Assembly (NCBI GenBank): GCA_016764435.1
Contig: JAESRX010000013.1
Coordinates: 1-64,000, forward strand
DNA from: Flavobacteriaceae bacterium
Lineage (GTDB): Bacteria > Bacteroidota > Bacteroidia > Flavobacteriales > Flavobacteriaceae
Reading direction: 5' to 3'
Length of the DNA: 64,000 nt
The notes beneath the pieces are model-generated. The model made no database searches and had not been told where the DNA came from. It saw only the letters and a list, made by a program, of their open reading frames with translations. Shown in pieces: positions 1 to 10,195 of this stretch (position 1 is the first letter of the stretch; each line of letters begins with the position of its first letter). A program made the position numbers and the translations under genes.

Positions 1-1752
1 CCCTGGACCTGTCCATGTCATTTCTGTAATCCCTGAAGGAAAATTATCCGACACCAATACTTCTGAAGCATCGCTCGGTCCTGCATTAGAAACCGTAATC
101 GTATAGGTTACATCTTCTCCTGGTGTATAGGTTGTATTATCTGCAGCTTCTTTAAGTACATCAATATCCGCAATCGCACCTCCTGACGAAATCGTTTCAC
201 TACAATCGGTACAAGGTATTGGGTCTGGTATGTCTGGATCTACCGCACTTGCAACATTTATCAAATCGCCCGTAAAATCACTAGGAACCTGAACTTCGAC
301 AGAATAACTAATTATTTCACCCGCTATTAATGATATATTTTCATTTAAGGAACCCGTCCCAAAAGTCCCATCTGAAGCACTCCAAGACATTTCTGTAATT
401 CCGACAGGAAACCCATCAGTTACCTGAATATTTGAAGCATCTAAAGGACCATTATTGGTTACTTCTATTAGATAATTTACTGTTTCCCCTGGAGTATACG
501 AAATTTGTGTTGCTATTTTCTCAATATCTATATCCGCGACACAATCCGGTGCTTCCACTTTTAATACATGATCCAAACAGCGACCTTCACGAACAGTAAT
601 CGTTACCGCTCCTTCTAAACTAGGAACTGTAATTGTACCTGCCACTAAATCTACCACTCCTTTATCTGTTGTCACTATTACATCATCAGATCGTATAAAA
701 TGAATCACATAATTTCCAGACATTGTAGTATCACATGCTACGCCAGCCACACTAAACACAGCTTCTGCACATGCCGCATCACAATCTGTAGGAGCTAAAA
801 CCGTCACTGATTGTTCACAATCTCCATGAACAGCTTTTATAATTACTTCTTCTATGTTACTAGGTACGGTCAAAACGTTTCCGGCTATAGTTCCTGCACT
901 CGCAGTAACTGTAGCCCCCGTAGTTTCACTTAGAATAACCTCATAAAAACTCGACCCAGCCGGACCACAAATAGGTTGACCAACCATTAGATTTGGTTGT
1001 TCACAGGTATCAGGACAACTCAACGGTCCATTAATTTTCACTTCATCAGAACACCCCGTTTCGTTTGTCCCTACAATTGTTATATCCTCTCCAAAAGGAA
1101 TATTCGTAATCGTTCCTTCTTCAAAATTTACGGTTCCAACTCCTTCAAGCACTTCAATAGAAACAGCATCCGTTATAAAACTAACACTATAACCAGTTGC
1201 AGTACATGCGATATCTCCAACAGAAATTAGTACGGGTTTACATAAAGTATAGGTCCATGCTTCCACGTAGCCACCAACGATATCAACATCACCTCGGGCT
1301 TGAATATTCCCTATAAAACCATTCAGTGGTTTCCTTTTTACAGAGTTCTTAGTCACGGAAACCGGAATCTCAAACGCTCCTGAAGCTCCTGCTGGAATCT
1401 CTTTATTTTGGTAAAAAATCACTTTAACATGCCCTGGAAACACTTCATATACAGGCGTGAAATAATCCAATCCTGTTCCAGTGATTAAATCAACATCTTT
1501 CTGTTTTAAATCTATATAACTCAATTGTACACTAAAAGTAACGTTAGGTCCTCCAAAAACCGTTGCCTCAATAGGATTGACACCTCCTAACTCAGTCCAA
1601 TTAAATTGAAGAGTCCCAACACCTCCGATTTCTACAGGATGCAAGGGATCAGGAATAATTTCTCCTCCTTCAAATGAAATACGAGACTGTGCAAATACAC
1701 TACTAACAATTAGTGTAAATAATAAAACTGTAATTACTACTATATTTTTCAT
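1..1752 (-). CDS. Secreted DUF11-repeat surface protein, 3' end outside window
   Basis: The minus frame is open from an ATG at 1752 to base 1 (584 codons, no stop), which is why the ORF track omits it. It begins with a signal peptide (MKNIVVITVLLFTLIVSSVFAQ). Several Cys-containing modules follow, with repeated phrases such as VLAPTDCDAAC. Near the window edge are two DUF11-type repeats, both containing YTPGE and a conserved ITEM(S/T)W. DUF11 repeats are beta-sandwich modules of large bacterial surface proteins. In flavobacteria such proteins usually end in a type IX secretion sorting domain, which would lie beyond base 1 and is not seen. Likely role is surface or adhesin-like; no enzymatic motif was found. 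Confidence 0.85.
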   Translation of the reverse strand, partial: MKNIVVITVLLFTLIVSSVFAQSRISFEGGEIIPDPLHPVEIGGVGTLQFNWTELGGVNPIEATVFGGPNVTFSVQLSYIDLKQKDVDLITGTGLDYFTPVYEVFPGHVKVIFYQNKEIPAGASGAFEIPVSVTKNSVKRKPLNGFIGNIQARGDVDIVGGYVEAWTYTLCKPVLISVGDIACTATGYSVSFITDAVSIEVLEGVGTVNFEEGTITNIPFGEDITIVGTNETGCSDEVKINGPLSCPDTCEQPNLMVGQPICGPAGSSFYEVILSETTGATVTASAGTIAGNVLTVPSNIEEVIIKAVHGDCEQSVTVLAPTDCDAACAEAVFSVAGVACDTTMSGNYVIHFIRSDDVIVTTDKGVVDLVAGTITVPSLEGAVTITVREGRCLDHVLKVEAPDCVADIDIEKIATQISYTPGETVNYLIEVTNNGPLDASNIQVTDGFPVGITEMSWSASDGTFGTGSLNENISLIAGEIISYSVEVQVPSDFTGDLINVASAVDPDIPDPIPCTDCSETISSGGAIADIDVLKEAADNTTYTPGEDVTYTITVSNAGPSDASEVLVSDNFPSGITEMTWTGPG

Positions 1753-1759
1753 ACTATTG

Positions 1760-2188
1760 TTATTTCGTGTATTTAATAAACCTTAGATTGATTCCTTTCA
1801 TTATTCTTCCTTTTCCTAACAAGGCATACTTTTTGGCAACATCTCCTTGAGTATCCAGAAATGCAACAACACAGCCACTACTAGCCGTTCGCCTGTTTAT
1901 AAAAAAAAGTGTTGTAAAATTTAAGACTTCAGCCACCGCCTTACAGTTTCCTGCCATGCGTTCCTGCTTAATTAGCCTAAAAGGAGTTGTAATCAACTCT
2001 TTTGAAATAGAATTTGAAGTAAATTGTGACGTGATTTCAGCGCCTAAAGAATCCATTGAGACTGCTCCTACATTCACAGTAAAAGCAATAAACAAATACA
2101 GTGTTAACCGTCGTAAATAAATGTTCAGACAAGCTACATTGATTTTTAAGATACTCTCCGACATTTTTGAATTGTAATTTTTCTCCAT
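1760..2188 (-). CDS. Small hypothetical protein with one membrane segment
   Basis: This 142-codon ORF ends 7 nt before the ATG of the DUF11 protein, so the two may be cotranscribed. A hydrophobic stretch (LTLYLFIAFTVNVGAV) near residue 30 could be a membrane anchor or uncleaved signal; the rest is unremarkable and basic at the C terminus. An internal ATG at codon 9 is an alternative start. I recognise no family. Tight spacing and strand are the main arguments that it is real; a spurious ORF remains possible. Confidence 0.4.
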   Translation of the reverse strand: MEKNYNSKMSESILKINVACLNIYLRRLTLYLFIAFTVNVGAVSMDSLGAEITSQFTSNSISKELITTPFRLIKQERMAGNCKAVAEVLNFTTLFFINRRTASSGCVVAFLDTQGDVAKKYALLGKGRIMKGINLRFIKYTK

Positions 2189-2961
2189 AGTACATATTTA
2201 AATAAATGCATACCTAAACATGTAAGTCAACAGTGACTGACAATAGAGAAAATATAGAATTTGAGGAAAACTATATGCCTACGTTTTTAAAAACGCAGTG
2301 ATACTTTATAGCAATGTAAAATTTAGGGGAAATATCATATCGTAAACATGATAAAAATAATTTAATAACAGTAAAAATCACCGTAAAACCGATATAATAT
2401 TTGGCAAAAGTACAAAAAAAAACCATTTTCTTAAGTTTAGTCAATAAAAAAAACTTTTAAAACAACAAAATACATATAACTTAAAACAAATGGTGTATTT
2501 TTCTTTATTTAAATGAAGTATCCTGAATTTAAATTTGAATTATTTAATAAAAACCCTGAACAGTAATTCTCATCACAAGCAACTTTTTAGAGTTAAATCT
2601 CAGAAAACATATTCCGGAAAAACCAGGAACCTTTAAGAGTTAAAAATTAAGACATTAACTCTTTTATATAGCACTTAAAATGGAATTTTACACTAGCTGT
2701 TATTTCACTTATAAAAATGCCTATCACGGATATTCAACTAGCACAAACCTGAAGAACACTTTAACTAATTGGCCCCTCTCTTTTCAATTTAAAAACAGCA
2801 AGGTCTACAGTAAATAACTACTATTCCGCTTCGTAAGAATCTATTTGATTTTATCACATCAAAATAATTCTTGATCCCAACGCTTCGGAAAACAAGACTT
2901 ATGAAAAGTTAAGAGTTCTACATTTTTTTATTGAGACAAAGACCACGAAACAAAACTTCAT
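2189..2961. other. Gene-free AT-rich stretch
   Basis: About 770 nt with no convincing ORF on either strand. It holds a weak inverted repeat (AAGAGTTAA at 2635-2643 and TTAACTCTT at 2655-2663) and a possible minus-strand -7 box (TACTTTTG, 2405-2412) far upstream of the 142-codon ORF. Nothing else is recognisable. Confidence 0.5.
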
Positions 2962-2988
2962 AAAAAAAGCACCTCATAAATGAGATGC
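2962..2988 (-). terminator. Intrinsic terminator after tRNA-Asp
   Basis: On the minus strand GCATCTCAT and ATGAGGTGC form a hairpin with a two-base loop and one mismatch, followed by a run of seven T. It begins 7 nt after the 3' end of the tRNA and would end that transcript. Confidence 0.8.
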
Positions 2989-2994
2989 TTTTTG

Positions 2995-3068
2995 CGGTCT
3001 GGACGGGACTCGAACCCGCGACCCCCTGCGTGACAGGCAGGTATTCTAACCAGCTGAACTACCAGACC
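2995..3068 (-). tRNA. tRNA-Asp (anticodon GTC)
   Basis: The minus strand reads as a complete 74-nt cloverleaf. The acceptor stem GGTCTGG pairs with CCAGACC, the anticodon stem CCTGC/GCAGG surrounds loop CTGTCAC with anticodon GTC, and the T-arm contains GGGTTCGAGTCCC. No CCA is encoded. ORF 2985..3170 on the plus strand is only a shadow of this gene. Confidence 0.97.
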
Positions 3069-3132
3069 GTTGCTCTTAGCGGTTGCAAACATACGGGGCT
3101 TTCCCCTATCTACAAAGCTTTTTGCCATAAAA

Positions 3133-4056
3133 TTATAAAAATAATTTCCTGCGTTTTAAATAGGTCATGAGTACTTTTTCAAAACCTTTATGAATGTCTA
3201 CCGGCACATAATCTATCTTGTATTGCATACACTTCAATCTCAAAGCCTTAAAGCGCGCTTCCATTGCTTTCTTATAATTATCTTTAATCGTATCGGCATA
3301 TAAATTAATTTCCTCTCCTGTTTCTACGTCCCTGAATTTCTTAGGGCTATTGTCAAAATCAAAATTCAATTCGTACTTTCCATCATAGGTATGGAACAAT
3401 ACCAACTCATGTTTGTTGTATTTTAAATGACGTAAGGCTTCAAAAAGAGCGTCCTCATCCACATCCGTTTGAAACATGTCTGTAAACAGAAATAATAACG
3501 ATCGCTTGTGTACTTTTTCTGCTATTTGATGCAACACCTTATAAGTATTAGTGGTCTCCGAATTTTTCATCTGAAGCACCTCTTCCAAATAACTGAGTAA
3601 CATCCTACGGTGGCGGTTACTTCCCTTTGCGGGTGCATAAAAATTACTTTGACTGCTATACACACTTAGGCCTACGGCGTCCCGCTGTCGTTTTAAAATC
3701 TCCATCAATGCCGCTGTGGCATATACAGAAAAAGAGATTTTATTTAATTCTTGTAAACTTGGTCGTTGCAGCACTGGAAAATACATAGATGCCGAATTAT
3801 CTATAATTATATGACACCGTAAATTGGTTTCTTCCTCGTAGCGTTTTACAAATAATTTCTTTGTTTTCGCATATAATTTCCAGTCTATATGACGGGTGCT
3901 CTCCCCTTTATTGTAGATGCGATGTTCTGCAAATTCTACAGAAAACCCATGAAAGGGACTTTTGTGCATCCCAGTGATAAATCCCTCTACTACTTGGCGT
4001 GCCATCAGCTCCAAATTCTGAAGTTCTCCTAAATGTTTTACATTAATTTCTGACAT
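3133..4056 (-). CDS. DUF58 domain protein (vWA-like, MoxR-associated type)
   Basis: 307 residues starting at MSEINVKHLGEL. I prefer this ATG to the TTG 15 nt upstream used in the ORF track. The protein carries the DUF58 signature around residues 60-75 (GESTRHIDWKLYAKT) and a vWA-like MIDAS motif (DNSAS). Family members are usually encoded beside MoxR-type AAA ATPases and act in envelope or complex-assembly functions. No MoxR gene is visible here; downstream lies the tRNA-Asp gene. No signal peptide, so cytoplasmic. Confidence 0.88.
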   Translation of the reverse strand: MSEINVKHLGELQNLELMARQVVEGFITGMHKSPFHGFSVEFAEHRIYNKGESTRHIDWKLYAKTKKLFVKRYEEETNLRCHIIIDNSASMYFPVLQRPSLQELNKISFSVYATAALMEILKRQRDAVGLSVYSSQSNFYAPAKGSNRHRRMLLSYLEEVLQMKNSETTNTYKVLHQIAEKVHKRSLLFLFTDMFQTDVDEDALFEALRHLKYNKHELVLFHTYDGKYELNFDFDNSPKKFRDVETGEEINLYADTIKDNYKKAMEARFKALRLKCMQYKIDYVPVDIHKGFEKVLMTYLKRRKLFL

Positions 4057-4256
4057 GAGGTTCTTTTTCAATACCCAATTAATGGCATCTATCTGTAAAT
4101 ATAATAAATTAATCAGCGCCGCCTAAGTATTGAGAAATTAGAAGTTTGATTTGAGGACCGTTACGTGGGTTTAAAATAAAAAACAGAAGCATCTATGGAA
4201 GGAGCATTCGCAAGTGAAAACAGTAGCGAGATATAAGTAAAGGAAAAACAAGGCAC

Positions 4257-4290
4257 AAAAAAAAGGGTCCGACCTATGCCGCACCCTTTT
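4257..4290 (-). terminator. Intrinsic terminator after trxA
   Basis: On the minus strand AAAAGGGT and ACCCTTTT form a stem with a GC-rich interior and a following T-run. It begins about 20 nt after the trxA stop codon. Confidence 0.8.
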
Positions 4291-4310
4291 GTAATTTATA
4301 CCATTTATTT

Positions 4311-4628
4311 TTATAAATGTGAGTCAATTTTACCAGCATACGTAGCTTTAGGAGCTACACCTACTTGTTTATCAACTACTTCTCCGTTTTTGAAAATAAT
4401 CACTGTAGGGATATTTCTCACTCCATATTTAGCTGCAAAATCTTGATTTGCATCTACATCTAATTTTCCTACTACTGCTTTCCCTTCGTATTCTACTGCT
4501 AATTCTTCAACAATTGGTCCAACCATTCTACAAGGTCCACACCATGCTGCCCAAAAATCAACCAATACTGGCTTGTCTGATTTTAAAACTACTTCTTCAA
4601 AATTAGCGTCTGTTATTTCTATTGCCAT
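4311..4628 (-). CDS. trxA: Thioredoxin
   Basis: 105 residues, the usual length for a stand-alone thioredoxin. The redox motif WCGPC is present with cysteines at 30 and 33. The cis-Pro segment (NIPTVIIF) and buried Asp (VDFWA) are also present. No signal peptide, so it acts in the cytoplasm, reducing protein disulfides and serving enzymes such as CysH, whose gene lies in the same island. It appears monocistronic: own -7 box upstream and own terminator downstream. Confidence 0.97.
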   Translation of the reverse strand: MAIEITDANFEEVVLKSDKPVLVDFWAAWCGPCRMVGPIVEELAVEYEGKAVVGKLDVDANQDFAAKYGVRNIPTVIIFKNGEVVDKQVGVAPKATYAGKIDSHL

Positions 4629-4658
4629 GTTTTCTTCTATTTATATTATTCTTAAGGA

Positions 4659-4666
4659 CAAATATA
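4659..4666 (-). promoter_or_regulatory. Candidate -7 promoter element of trxA
   Basis: Minus-strand TATATTTG matches the Bacteroidota -7 consensus TAnnTTTG and lies about 30 nt before the trxA start. I see no clear TTG at the -33 position, so only the -7 half is supported. Confidence 0.5.
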
Positions 4667-4807
4667 CTCTTTTATTTTGCTACTTATGCATCCCTTTTAA
4701 TCAGTTTATTTTATACAATCATCAAATGGATTTATAAAACCGATAGCGCCCATATCCTCCCTCTATTTTCCAGCCCACCCTAAAATCAACTTATTACAAT
4801 AGCGAGG

Positions 4808-5764
4808 CTAGAAAATTTCTTTTGCAACAGCATATACATTACTAGATTTTCCCATCGAATAAAAATGAACCACAGGAACCCCTGCTTGTATGAGTTCCTT
4901 AGACTGTTCTATCGCCCAGTCTATTCCCACTTGACGAATCTCTTTGTTATTTTTACACCATTCTATTTCTCGAACCAACACGTCTGGCAAATCCAATTTA
5001 AACACCTGTGGTAACACGTGTAAATGACGCGCTATGGCAATGGGCTTTACCCCAGGAATAATAGGTACTTTAATCCCTATTTCCCGTGCTTTTTCAACAA
5101 AATCAAAATACTTTTGATTGTCAAAAAACATCTGAGTAACCACATAGTCTGCACCTGCATCCACTTTTTGTTTTAAGCGTCTTAAATCCGCATCCATGCT
5201 CGGTGATTCTATATGTTTTTCTGGATATCCGGCTACGCCAATGCAAAAATTAGCCTTATGAGGCGTTTCTATGATTTCATGTAAATACTTTCCTTGGTTC
5301 AGGTCATTAATTTGACGTACCAAGTCTGTAGCATATTGATTCCCTCCATGTACGGGGTTAAAATACTGTTCGTGTTTCATGGCATCCCCACGCAAGGCCA
5401 TTACATTCTCCAAGCCTAAATAATGACAATCCACCAACACATATTCTGTTTCTTCCTTCGTAAATCCTCCACACAACACATGCGGAATGGCATCCACATT
5501 GTATTTGTATTTTAATGCGGCACATATACCTACGGTCCCTGGGCGCATTCTAGTGATTTTCTGTTCTAAAAGTCCATTGCCTCTGTCTATATAAATATGT
5601 TCCTCTCTAGAGGTGGTTACATCTATAAACGGAGGTTTAAATTCCATCAAGGGATCTATATTTGCATACAAATCATTGATGTTTTGTCCTTTTTGTGGTG
5701 GTATTATCTCAAAAGAAAACAATGTTTTTCCTTTTGCTAGTTCTATATGTTCTGTTACTTTCAT
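4808..5764 (-). CDS. metF: Methylenetetrahydrofolate reductase
   Basis: 318 residues of the MetF FAD-dependent barrel family. The N-terminal FSFEIIPPQKG motif is characteristic, as is the later GADYVVTQMFFDN. The enzyme reduces 5,10-methylene-THF to 5-methyl-THF, the methyl donor for MetH. It lies 85 nt downstream of metH in the same orientation, so it is probably the last gene of the metH(N)-metH(C)-metF operon and under the SAM-I riboswitch upstream. The gap to metH contains a short heptamer repeat. Confidence 0.96.
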   Translation of the reverse strand: MKVTEHIELAKGKTLFSFEIIPPQKGQNINDLYANIDPLMEFKPPFIDVTTSREEHIYIDRGNGLLEQKITRMRPGTVGICAALKYKYNVDAIPHVLCGGFTKEETEYVLVDCHYLGLENVMALRGDAMKHEQYFNPVHGGNQYATDLVRQINDLNQGKYLHEIIETPHKANFCIGVAGYPEKHIESPSMDADLRRLKQKVDAGADYVVTQMFFDNQKYFDFVEKAREIGIKVPIIPGVKPIAIARHLHVLPQVFKLDLPDVLVREIEWCKNNKEIRQVGIDWAIEQSKELIQAGVPVVHFYSMGKSSNVYAVAKEIF

Positions 5765-5775
5765 TGTTGTAATCG

Positions 5776-5803
5776 TATTAAGTATTGAGCTATGAGTACT
5801 GAG
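5776..5803. repeat. Four degenerate heptamers (TATTGAG type)
   Basis: Four consecutive 7-nt units read TATTAAG, TATTGAG, CTATGAG and TACTGAG in the metH-metF gap. The complement of TATTGAG (CTCAATA) recurs in the 17.1-17.5 kb repeats and twice at 38.8 kb. Confidence 0.6.
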
Positions 5804-5849
5804 TCTTCACCTATAAAAGGGTGCCGTCAATACCTATTTATTAGGTGTA

Positions 5850-8567
5850 TTAATCTTGATTTGCTATATTCGGAAACAACCATTTTGTTGCTTTTTCTAG
5901 AGAAATATCTTTACGCAGTGCATAATCCTTCACTTGATCAGCTGTTATTTTCCCCAAACCAAAATAGCTGGATTGTTCATTCGAAAAATAATACCCAGAC
6001 ACGGAAGATGCCGGCCACATAGCCAGACTTTCGGTAAGTTTCACCCCTATTATTTTTTCTACTTGCAATAATTCCCAAATAGTTTCTTTTTCTAAATGAT
6101 CTGGACAGGCTGGATATCCTGGAGCAGGTCTTATTCCACTGTATTTTTCTTTAATCAGCTCCTCGTTATTTAATAATTCATCCTGAGAATAGCCCCAATG
6201 TTTAGTTCGGATTCTCTTGTGTAAATATTCTGCAAAAGCTTCTGCAAAACGATCTCCTATGGACTGCACCATAATGGCCGAATAATCGTCCTCATTTTCC
6301 TTGTGCTTTTTCGCCAATTCTTCTACCCCAAAAATAGACACGCAAAAACTCCCCATATAATCCTGAATTCCTGATGAGTTCGGGGCTATAAAGTCTGACA
6401 AAGCAATAGTAGGAACCCCGTCTTTTTTCTTTAACTGCTGACGTAAAGTTCTAAATCTAACCAGTTCTTTTCCTTTTTTAGAAAGTATGATATCGTCCTT
6501 CTCATTACTAGTTGCTTCAAACAATCCAAAAACAGCCTTGGGTGTAAATAATTGCTTTGCTATTACTTCTTTTATTACTGTATGCGCATCCGTAAATAAT
6601 TGACTTGCCTGCTCTCCAACAACGGCATCGGTTAAGATGGCTGGATATTTACCATGTAAATCCCACGTCTTAAAAAACGGTTGCCAATCTATAAAAGGTA
6701 ACAATTCCTTTAAGCTCAATTGCTTTAGCATTTGCACCCCCAATTCATTAGGTTTTTTAATAACGGATGTTTCCCAGTCTATCTTAAATTTATTACTTCT
6801 AGCCTCCTGAAGACTTACATAGTTCTTTGTTTTTCCTCTATTTAAAAAAGTTTCTCTAAATTTTTTATAGTCATTTTTTAATACTGACACATACGCTTTA
6901 GAAGTCGACTTATTTAACAAACTCCCCACTACAGTAACCGCTCTAGATGCATCATTTACATGAACCACCGCATTAGAATACAACGGATTTATCTTGACTG
7001 CGGTATGCGCCTTAGAAGTAGTTGCTCCTCCAATTAACAAGGGAACTTTAAAATTTTGACGCTCCATTTCTTTGGCTAAATACACCATTTCGTCCAAGGA
7101 TGGCGTTATCAATCCAGACAATCCAATAATATCAACGTTTTCTTTTTTAGCTACTTCAATTATTTTTTCAGGTGGAACCATCACTCCTAAATCAATAATT
7201 TCATAATTATTACAGCCCAACACAACGCTCACTATATTTTTACCAATATCATGTACATCTCCTTTTACAGTGGCCATTAGAATACGACCTAAACTATGGA
7301 TAGTTCCTCCCTTATCTTCTTCAATAAAAGGATTCAAATAAGCCACGGCCTTTTTCATAACCCGCGCCGATTTTACCACCTGAGGTAAGAACATTTTCCC
7401 TGCTCCGAATAAATCACCGACTACATTCATCCCTGTCATCAGATTTATCTCAATCACTTCTATAGGTTTTGAACTTTGCAAGCGGGCTTCTTCTACATCC
7501 GCCACTATAAATTCGTCCACGCCTTTTACCAAGGCATGTGTAATCCTTTCTTGGAGGGAATTTTCTCGCCACGATAAATCTGCTACACGTTCTTTTTTAC
7601 TTCCTTTTACTGTAGATGCAAAATCAAGTAAGCGCTCCGTAGCATCCTCTCTTCTGTTCAATATCACATCTTCTACATGAACTAATAAATCCTTGGAAAT
7701 ATCATCATACACCTCCAACATTGCTGGATTTACAATGCCAATATTCATCCCTGCTTGAATGGCGTGGTATAAGAATACGGAATGCATAGCTTCCCGAACT
7801 CCATTATTTCCACGAAAGGAAAAAGACACATTACTCACGCCACCACTCACACTTACATTGGGTAAATTCTTCCGAACCCAACGCGTGGCTTCTATAAAAT
7901 CAATGGCATTCTTCTTATGCTCATCCATTCCTGTAGCCACCGGAAAAATATTTAAATCAAAGATGATATCTTCGGATGCAAAACCTACTTTATCCACCAA
8001 CACACGGTAAGAACGTTTGGCTATTTCAATACGTCTATCATAAGTGTCCGCTTGTCCAAGCTCATCAAAAGCCATTACGATAACGGCGGCTCCATACATT
8101 TTAATCTTAGTTGCTTGGGCGATAAAACTAGCCTCTCCTTCTTTCAATGAAATAGAATTTACGACACACTTTCCTTGTACGACTTGTAAGCCTGCTTCTA
8201 TAATTTCCCACTTAGAACTATCTATCATCAAGGGAACTTTACATATATCTGGTTCGGCAGCGATTAAATTTAAGAACCGCACCATGGACTCTTTTCCGTC
8301 TATTAAACCATCATCCATATTTATATCGATGATTTGCGCACCGCCATCCACTTGATGACGTGCGATGGCCAAAGCCTCGTCAAATCGCTCTTCTTTTATC
8401 AATCGTAAAAACCGACGTGATCCTGCCACATTGGTTCGTTCTCCAACGTTGATAAAATTGGAGTGTTCATTTAAAACTAAGGGCTCAAGGCCAGAAAGTT
8501 TTAAGTATTTTTTAGCGATTCCTTCCTCCGTTTTTTCGAGGCTAACTGTTGATTTTTTCTTGCTCAT
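5850..8567 (-). CDS. metH: Methionine synthase, C-terminal half (folate, B12 and activation domains)
   Basis: 905 residues from the ATG at 8567 (MSKKKS). The ORF-track start adds 27 residues that do not look like the family. Domain order: pterin-binding barrel ([16 protein letters not shown] near residue 35; [11 protein letters not shown]), B12-binding cap, cobalamin-binding domain with DVHDIGKN near residue 437 (axial His), and the SAM-dependent reactivation domain with [12 protein letters not shown] near the end. The homocysteine-binding module is missing here and is encoded by the upstream gene. The two would together perform cobalamin-dependent methylation of homocysteine. Confidence 0.96.
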   Translation of the reverse strand: MSKKKSTVSLEKTEEGIAKKYLKLSGLEPLVLNEHSNFINVGERTNVAGSRRFLRLIKEERFDEALAIARHQVDGGAQIIDINMDDGLIDGKESMVRFLNLIAAEPDICKVPLMIDSSKWEIIEAGLQVVQGKCVVNSISLKEGEASFIAQATKIKMYGAAVIVMAFDELGQADTYDRRIEIAKRSYRVLVDKVGFASEDIIFDLNIFPVATGMDEHKKNAIDFIEATRWVRKNLPNVSVSGGVSNVSFSFRGNNGVREAMHSVFLYHAIQAGMNIGIVNPAMLEVYDDISKDLLVHVEDVILNRREDATERLLDFASTVKGSKKERVADLSWRENSLQERITHALVKGVDEFIVADVEEARLQSSKPIEVIEINLMTGMNVVGDLFGAGKMFLPQVVKSARVMKKAVAYLNPFIEEDKGGTIHSLGRILMATVKGDVHDIGKNIVSVVLGCNNYEIIDLGVMVPPEKIIEVAKKENVDIIGLSGLITPSLDEMVYLAKEMERQNFKVPLLIGGATTSKAHTAVKINPLYSNAVVHVNDASRAVTVVGSLLNKSTSKAYVSVLKNDYKKFRETFLNRGKTKNYVSLQEARSNKFKIDWETSVIKKPNELGVQMLKQLSLKELLPFIDWQPFFKTWDLHGKYPAILTDAVVGEQASQLFTDAHTVIKEVIAKQLFTPKAVFGLFEATSNEKDDIILSKKGKELVRFRTLRQQLKKKDGVPTIALSDFIAPNSSGIQDYMGSFCVSIFGVEELAKKHKENEDDYSAIMVQSIGDRFAEAFAEYLHKRIRTKHWGYSQDELLNNEELIKEKYSGIRPAPGYPACPDHLEKETIWELLQVEKIIGVKLTESLAMWPASSVSGYYFSNEQSSYFGLGKITADQVKDYALRKDISLEKATKWLFPNIANQD

Positions 8568-8696
8568 CGTCCGTGGGTATTGATGGATGATTTCTCTGTT
8601 TTCACGAGAGTAACCATTCGTAGTTCTCTTATTCATAATTGATGACAACTAATTAATAATCTATCTTAAGTTCTGTCTTCCAGCTCAAAAAGACTT

Positions 8697-9692
8697 TTAA
8701 ACATGTCGCTTTCTTGGTTTATAGCTACTTGCTAGTATCGCGATTGCTTTAATATGTGCTGGAGTTGTGCCACAACATCCACCGATAATATTGATCAAAT
8801 CTTTTTTCAGATACTCTTCTATTTGGAGTGCCATATCTTCGGCTGTTTCATCATATTCTCCAAAGGCATTTGGCAAACCTGCATTCGGGTGGGCAGAAAT
8901 CCCAAAGGAGGTTTTGTGAGCAATCGCTTCTAAATGAGGTTGGAGTAAATTAGCTCCTAATGCACAATTAAAACCAACAGTCAATAATGGAATATGACTC
9001 ACAGATATTAAAAAAGCTTCGGCGGTTTGTCCAGACAAGGTCCGTCCACTGGCATCCGTAATGGTCCCACTGAGCATGATAGGAATGTCTATATTTCGTT
9101 CGGTTTTCACCTCTTCAATGGCAAATAAGGCGGCCTTGGCATTTAAGGTATCAAATACTGTTTCTACTAATAACACATCTACGCCTCCGTCTATTAAAGC
9201 TTCCACTTGCTGTTTATACGCCTTCCTTAATTCTTCAAAAGTCACGGCTCTAAACCCTGGATCATCCACATCTGGAGACATGCTGGCTGTTCTATTCGTT
9301 GGTCCAACAGCGCCCGCGACAAAACGAGGTTTCTGTGGTTCCTTCTTCGTAAACGCATCGGCTACTTCTCTGGCTATTTTTGCCGATTCATAGTTCAAAT
9401 CATACACTATATGTTCCAAATTATAATCGGCCATCGCGATGGTTGTTGCCGAAAAAGTATTGGTCTCTACAATGTCCGCACCTGCCTCGAAATAGGCACT
9501 ATGAATTTCTTTTATAGCCGCTGGCTGGGTGATGGATAACAAATCATTATTTCCTTTTAAAGGCGATGGATGCTTGATAAATCGTTGCCCTCTAAAATCC
9601 TTTTCTGAAAACTTATACGCCTGTAACATGGTTCCCATAGCGCCGTCTAATATTAATATGCGACGGTTCATTTCTTCTCTAATCTTTGACAT
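8697..9692 (-). CDS. metH: Methionine synthase, homocysteine-binding half
   Basis: 331 residues forming one homocysteine S-methyltransferase barrel. LILDGAMGTMLQ is at the N terminus and the zinc ligands are Cys in FNCALG (about residue 242) and the CC pair in GGCCGTTP (about 305). In E. coli this is the N-terminal part of the single MetH chain; here it is a separate gene 129 nt upstream of the rest. The split is known in flavobacteria. First gene of the operon, downstream of the SAM-I riboswitch. Confidence 0.95.
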   Translation of the reverse strand: MSKIREEMNRRILILDGAMGTMLQAYKFSEKDFRGQRFIKHPSPLKGNNDLLSITQPAAIKEIHSAYFEAGADIVETNTFSATTIAMADYNLEHIVYDLNYESAKIAREVADAFTKKEPQKPRFVAGAVGPTNRTASMSPDVDDPGFRAVTFEELRKAYKQQVEALIDGGVDVLLVETVFDTLNAKAALFAIEEVKTERNIDIPIMLSGTITDASGRTLSGQTAEAFLISVSHIPLLTVGFNCALGANLLQPHLEAIAHKTSFGISAHPNAGLPNAFGEYDETAEDMALQIEEYLKKDLINIIGGCCGTTPAHIKAIAILASSYKPRKRHV

Positions 9693-9891
9693 TTAAAATC
9701 TACTTTTATGGTTGTACCAACACCGTTCCTAATGACCGATCTAACTAATTTATTTCACTCCTTTGGTCGTCAAAAAACCGAACAACAGCTATTGCAATTG
9801 GTTGATTTTTCACCTAGAAATAATAAAATTAAGTGGATCTCTAAACAGTTATTTAGAAATTTAGTTGGTATTATTATATCGTTTTACGCTT

Positions 9892-9968
9892 GCGTTAGGG
9901 ATCACAGCGGCATCCTTTTTTTTCTTCAAAAAAAGATACAGCGGAGAGCCCGACCCTTGCGGGAACGC
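9892..9968. repeat. Structured intergenic element with inverted ends
   Basis: Ends GCGTT and AACGC form an outer inverted repeat. The interior has a central hairpin (ATCCTTTTTTTT, CTTC, AAAAAAAGAT), a repeated word CAGCGG on both sides, and a CCC/GGG mini-stem with loop TTGC. I recall similar sequences in flavobacterial intergenic regions, but no second copy occurs in this window. It lies in the metH leader between the riboswitch and the start codon. Confidence 0.5.
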
Positions 9969-10021
9969 CTAAAAAAATGGTATCAAAAATGGTGTGGGTT
10001 GATTTTTAAAAAATCGATTGA

Positions 10022-10120
10022 GCTATCTATCCAAAATGGTAGAATGTAGCACCTTCTTTATAAGATAAAGGGTTGCTAAGGCTTCATCGGGTCTAATCCC
10101 TCTGCCTTTCTTGATAACAT
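10022..10120 (-). promoter_or_regulatory. SAM-I (S-box) riboswitch
   Basis: The minus strand shows the S-box core: ATCAAGAAAGGCAGAGGGAT, then GACCCGATGAAGCC, GCAACC and AGGTGCTA, closed by the P1 strand GGATAGAT. SAM-I riboswitches lower expression of methionine genes when SAM is high. It is about 330 nt upstream of metH. No classical terminator follows directly, so the expression platform is unclear; the structured element at 9892-9968 lies in this space. Confidence 0.93.
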
Positions 10121-10195
10121 ATTCAGTATTTTAATGAACTATATTGCAAATTAACACAATATTCTTTTGAATTTACTACTTATTACTGGTTTTTG

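Noticed and set aside
997-1230. 77-codon plus-strand ORF near the left edge
   Set aside because: Opposite the open minus-strand DUF11 frame, which has a signal peptide and repeats.
9708-10049. 113-codon plus-strand ORF
   Set aside because: It runs antisense through the metH leader, covering the structured element and reaching the SAM-I riboswitch; no family resemblance.
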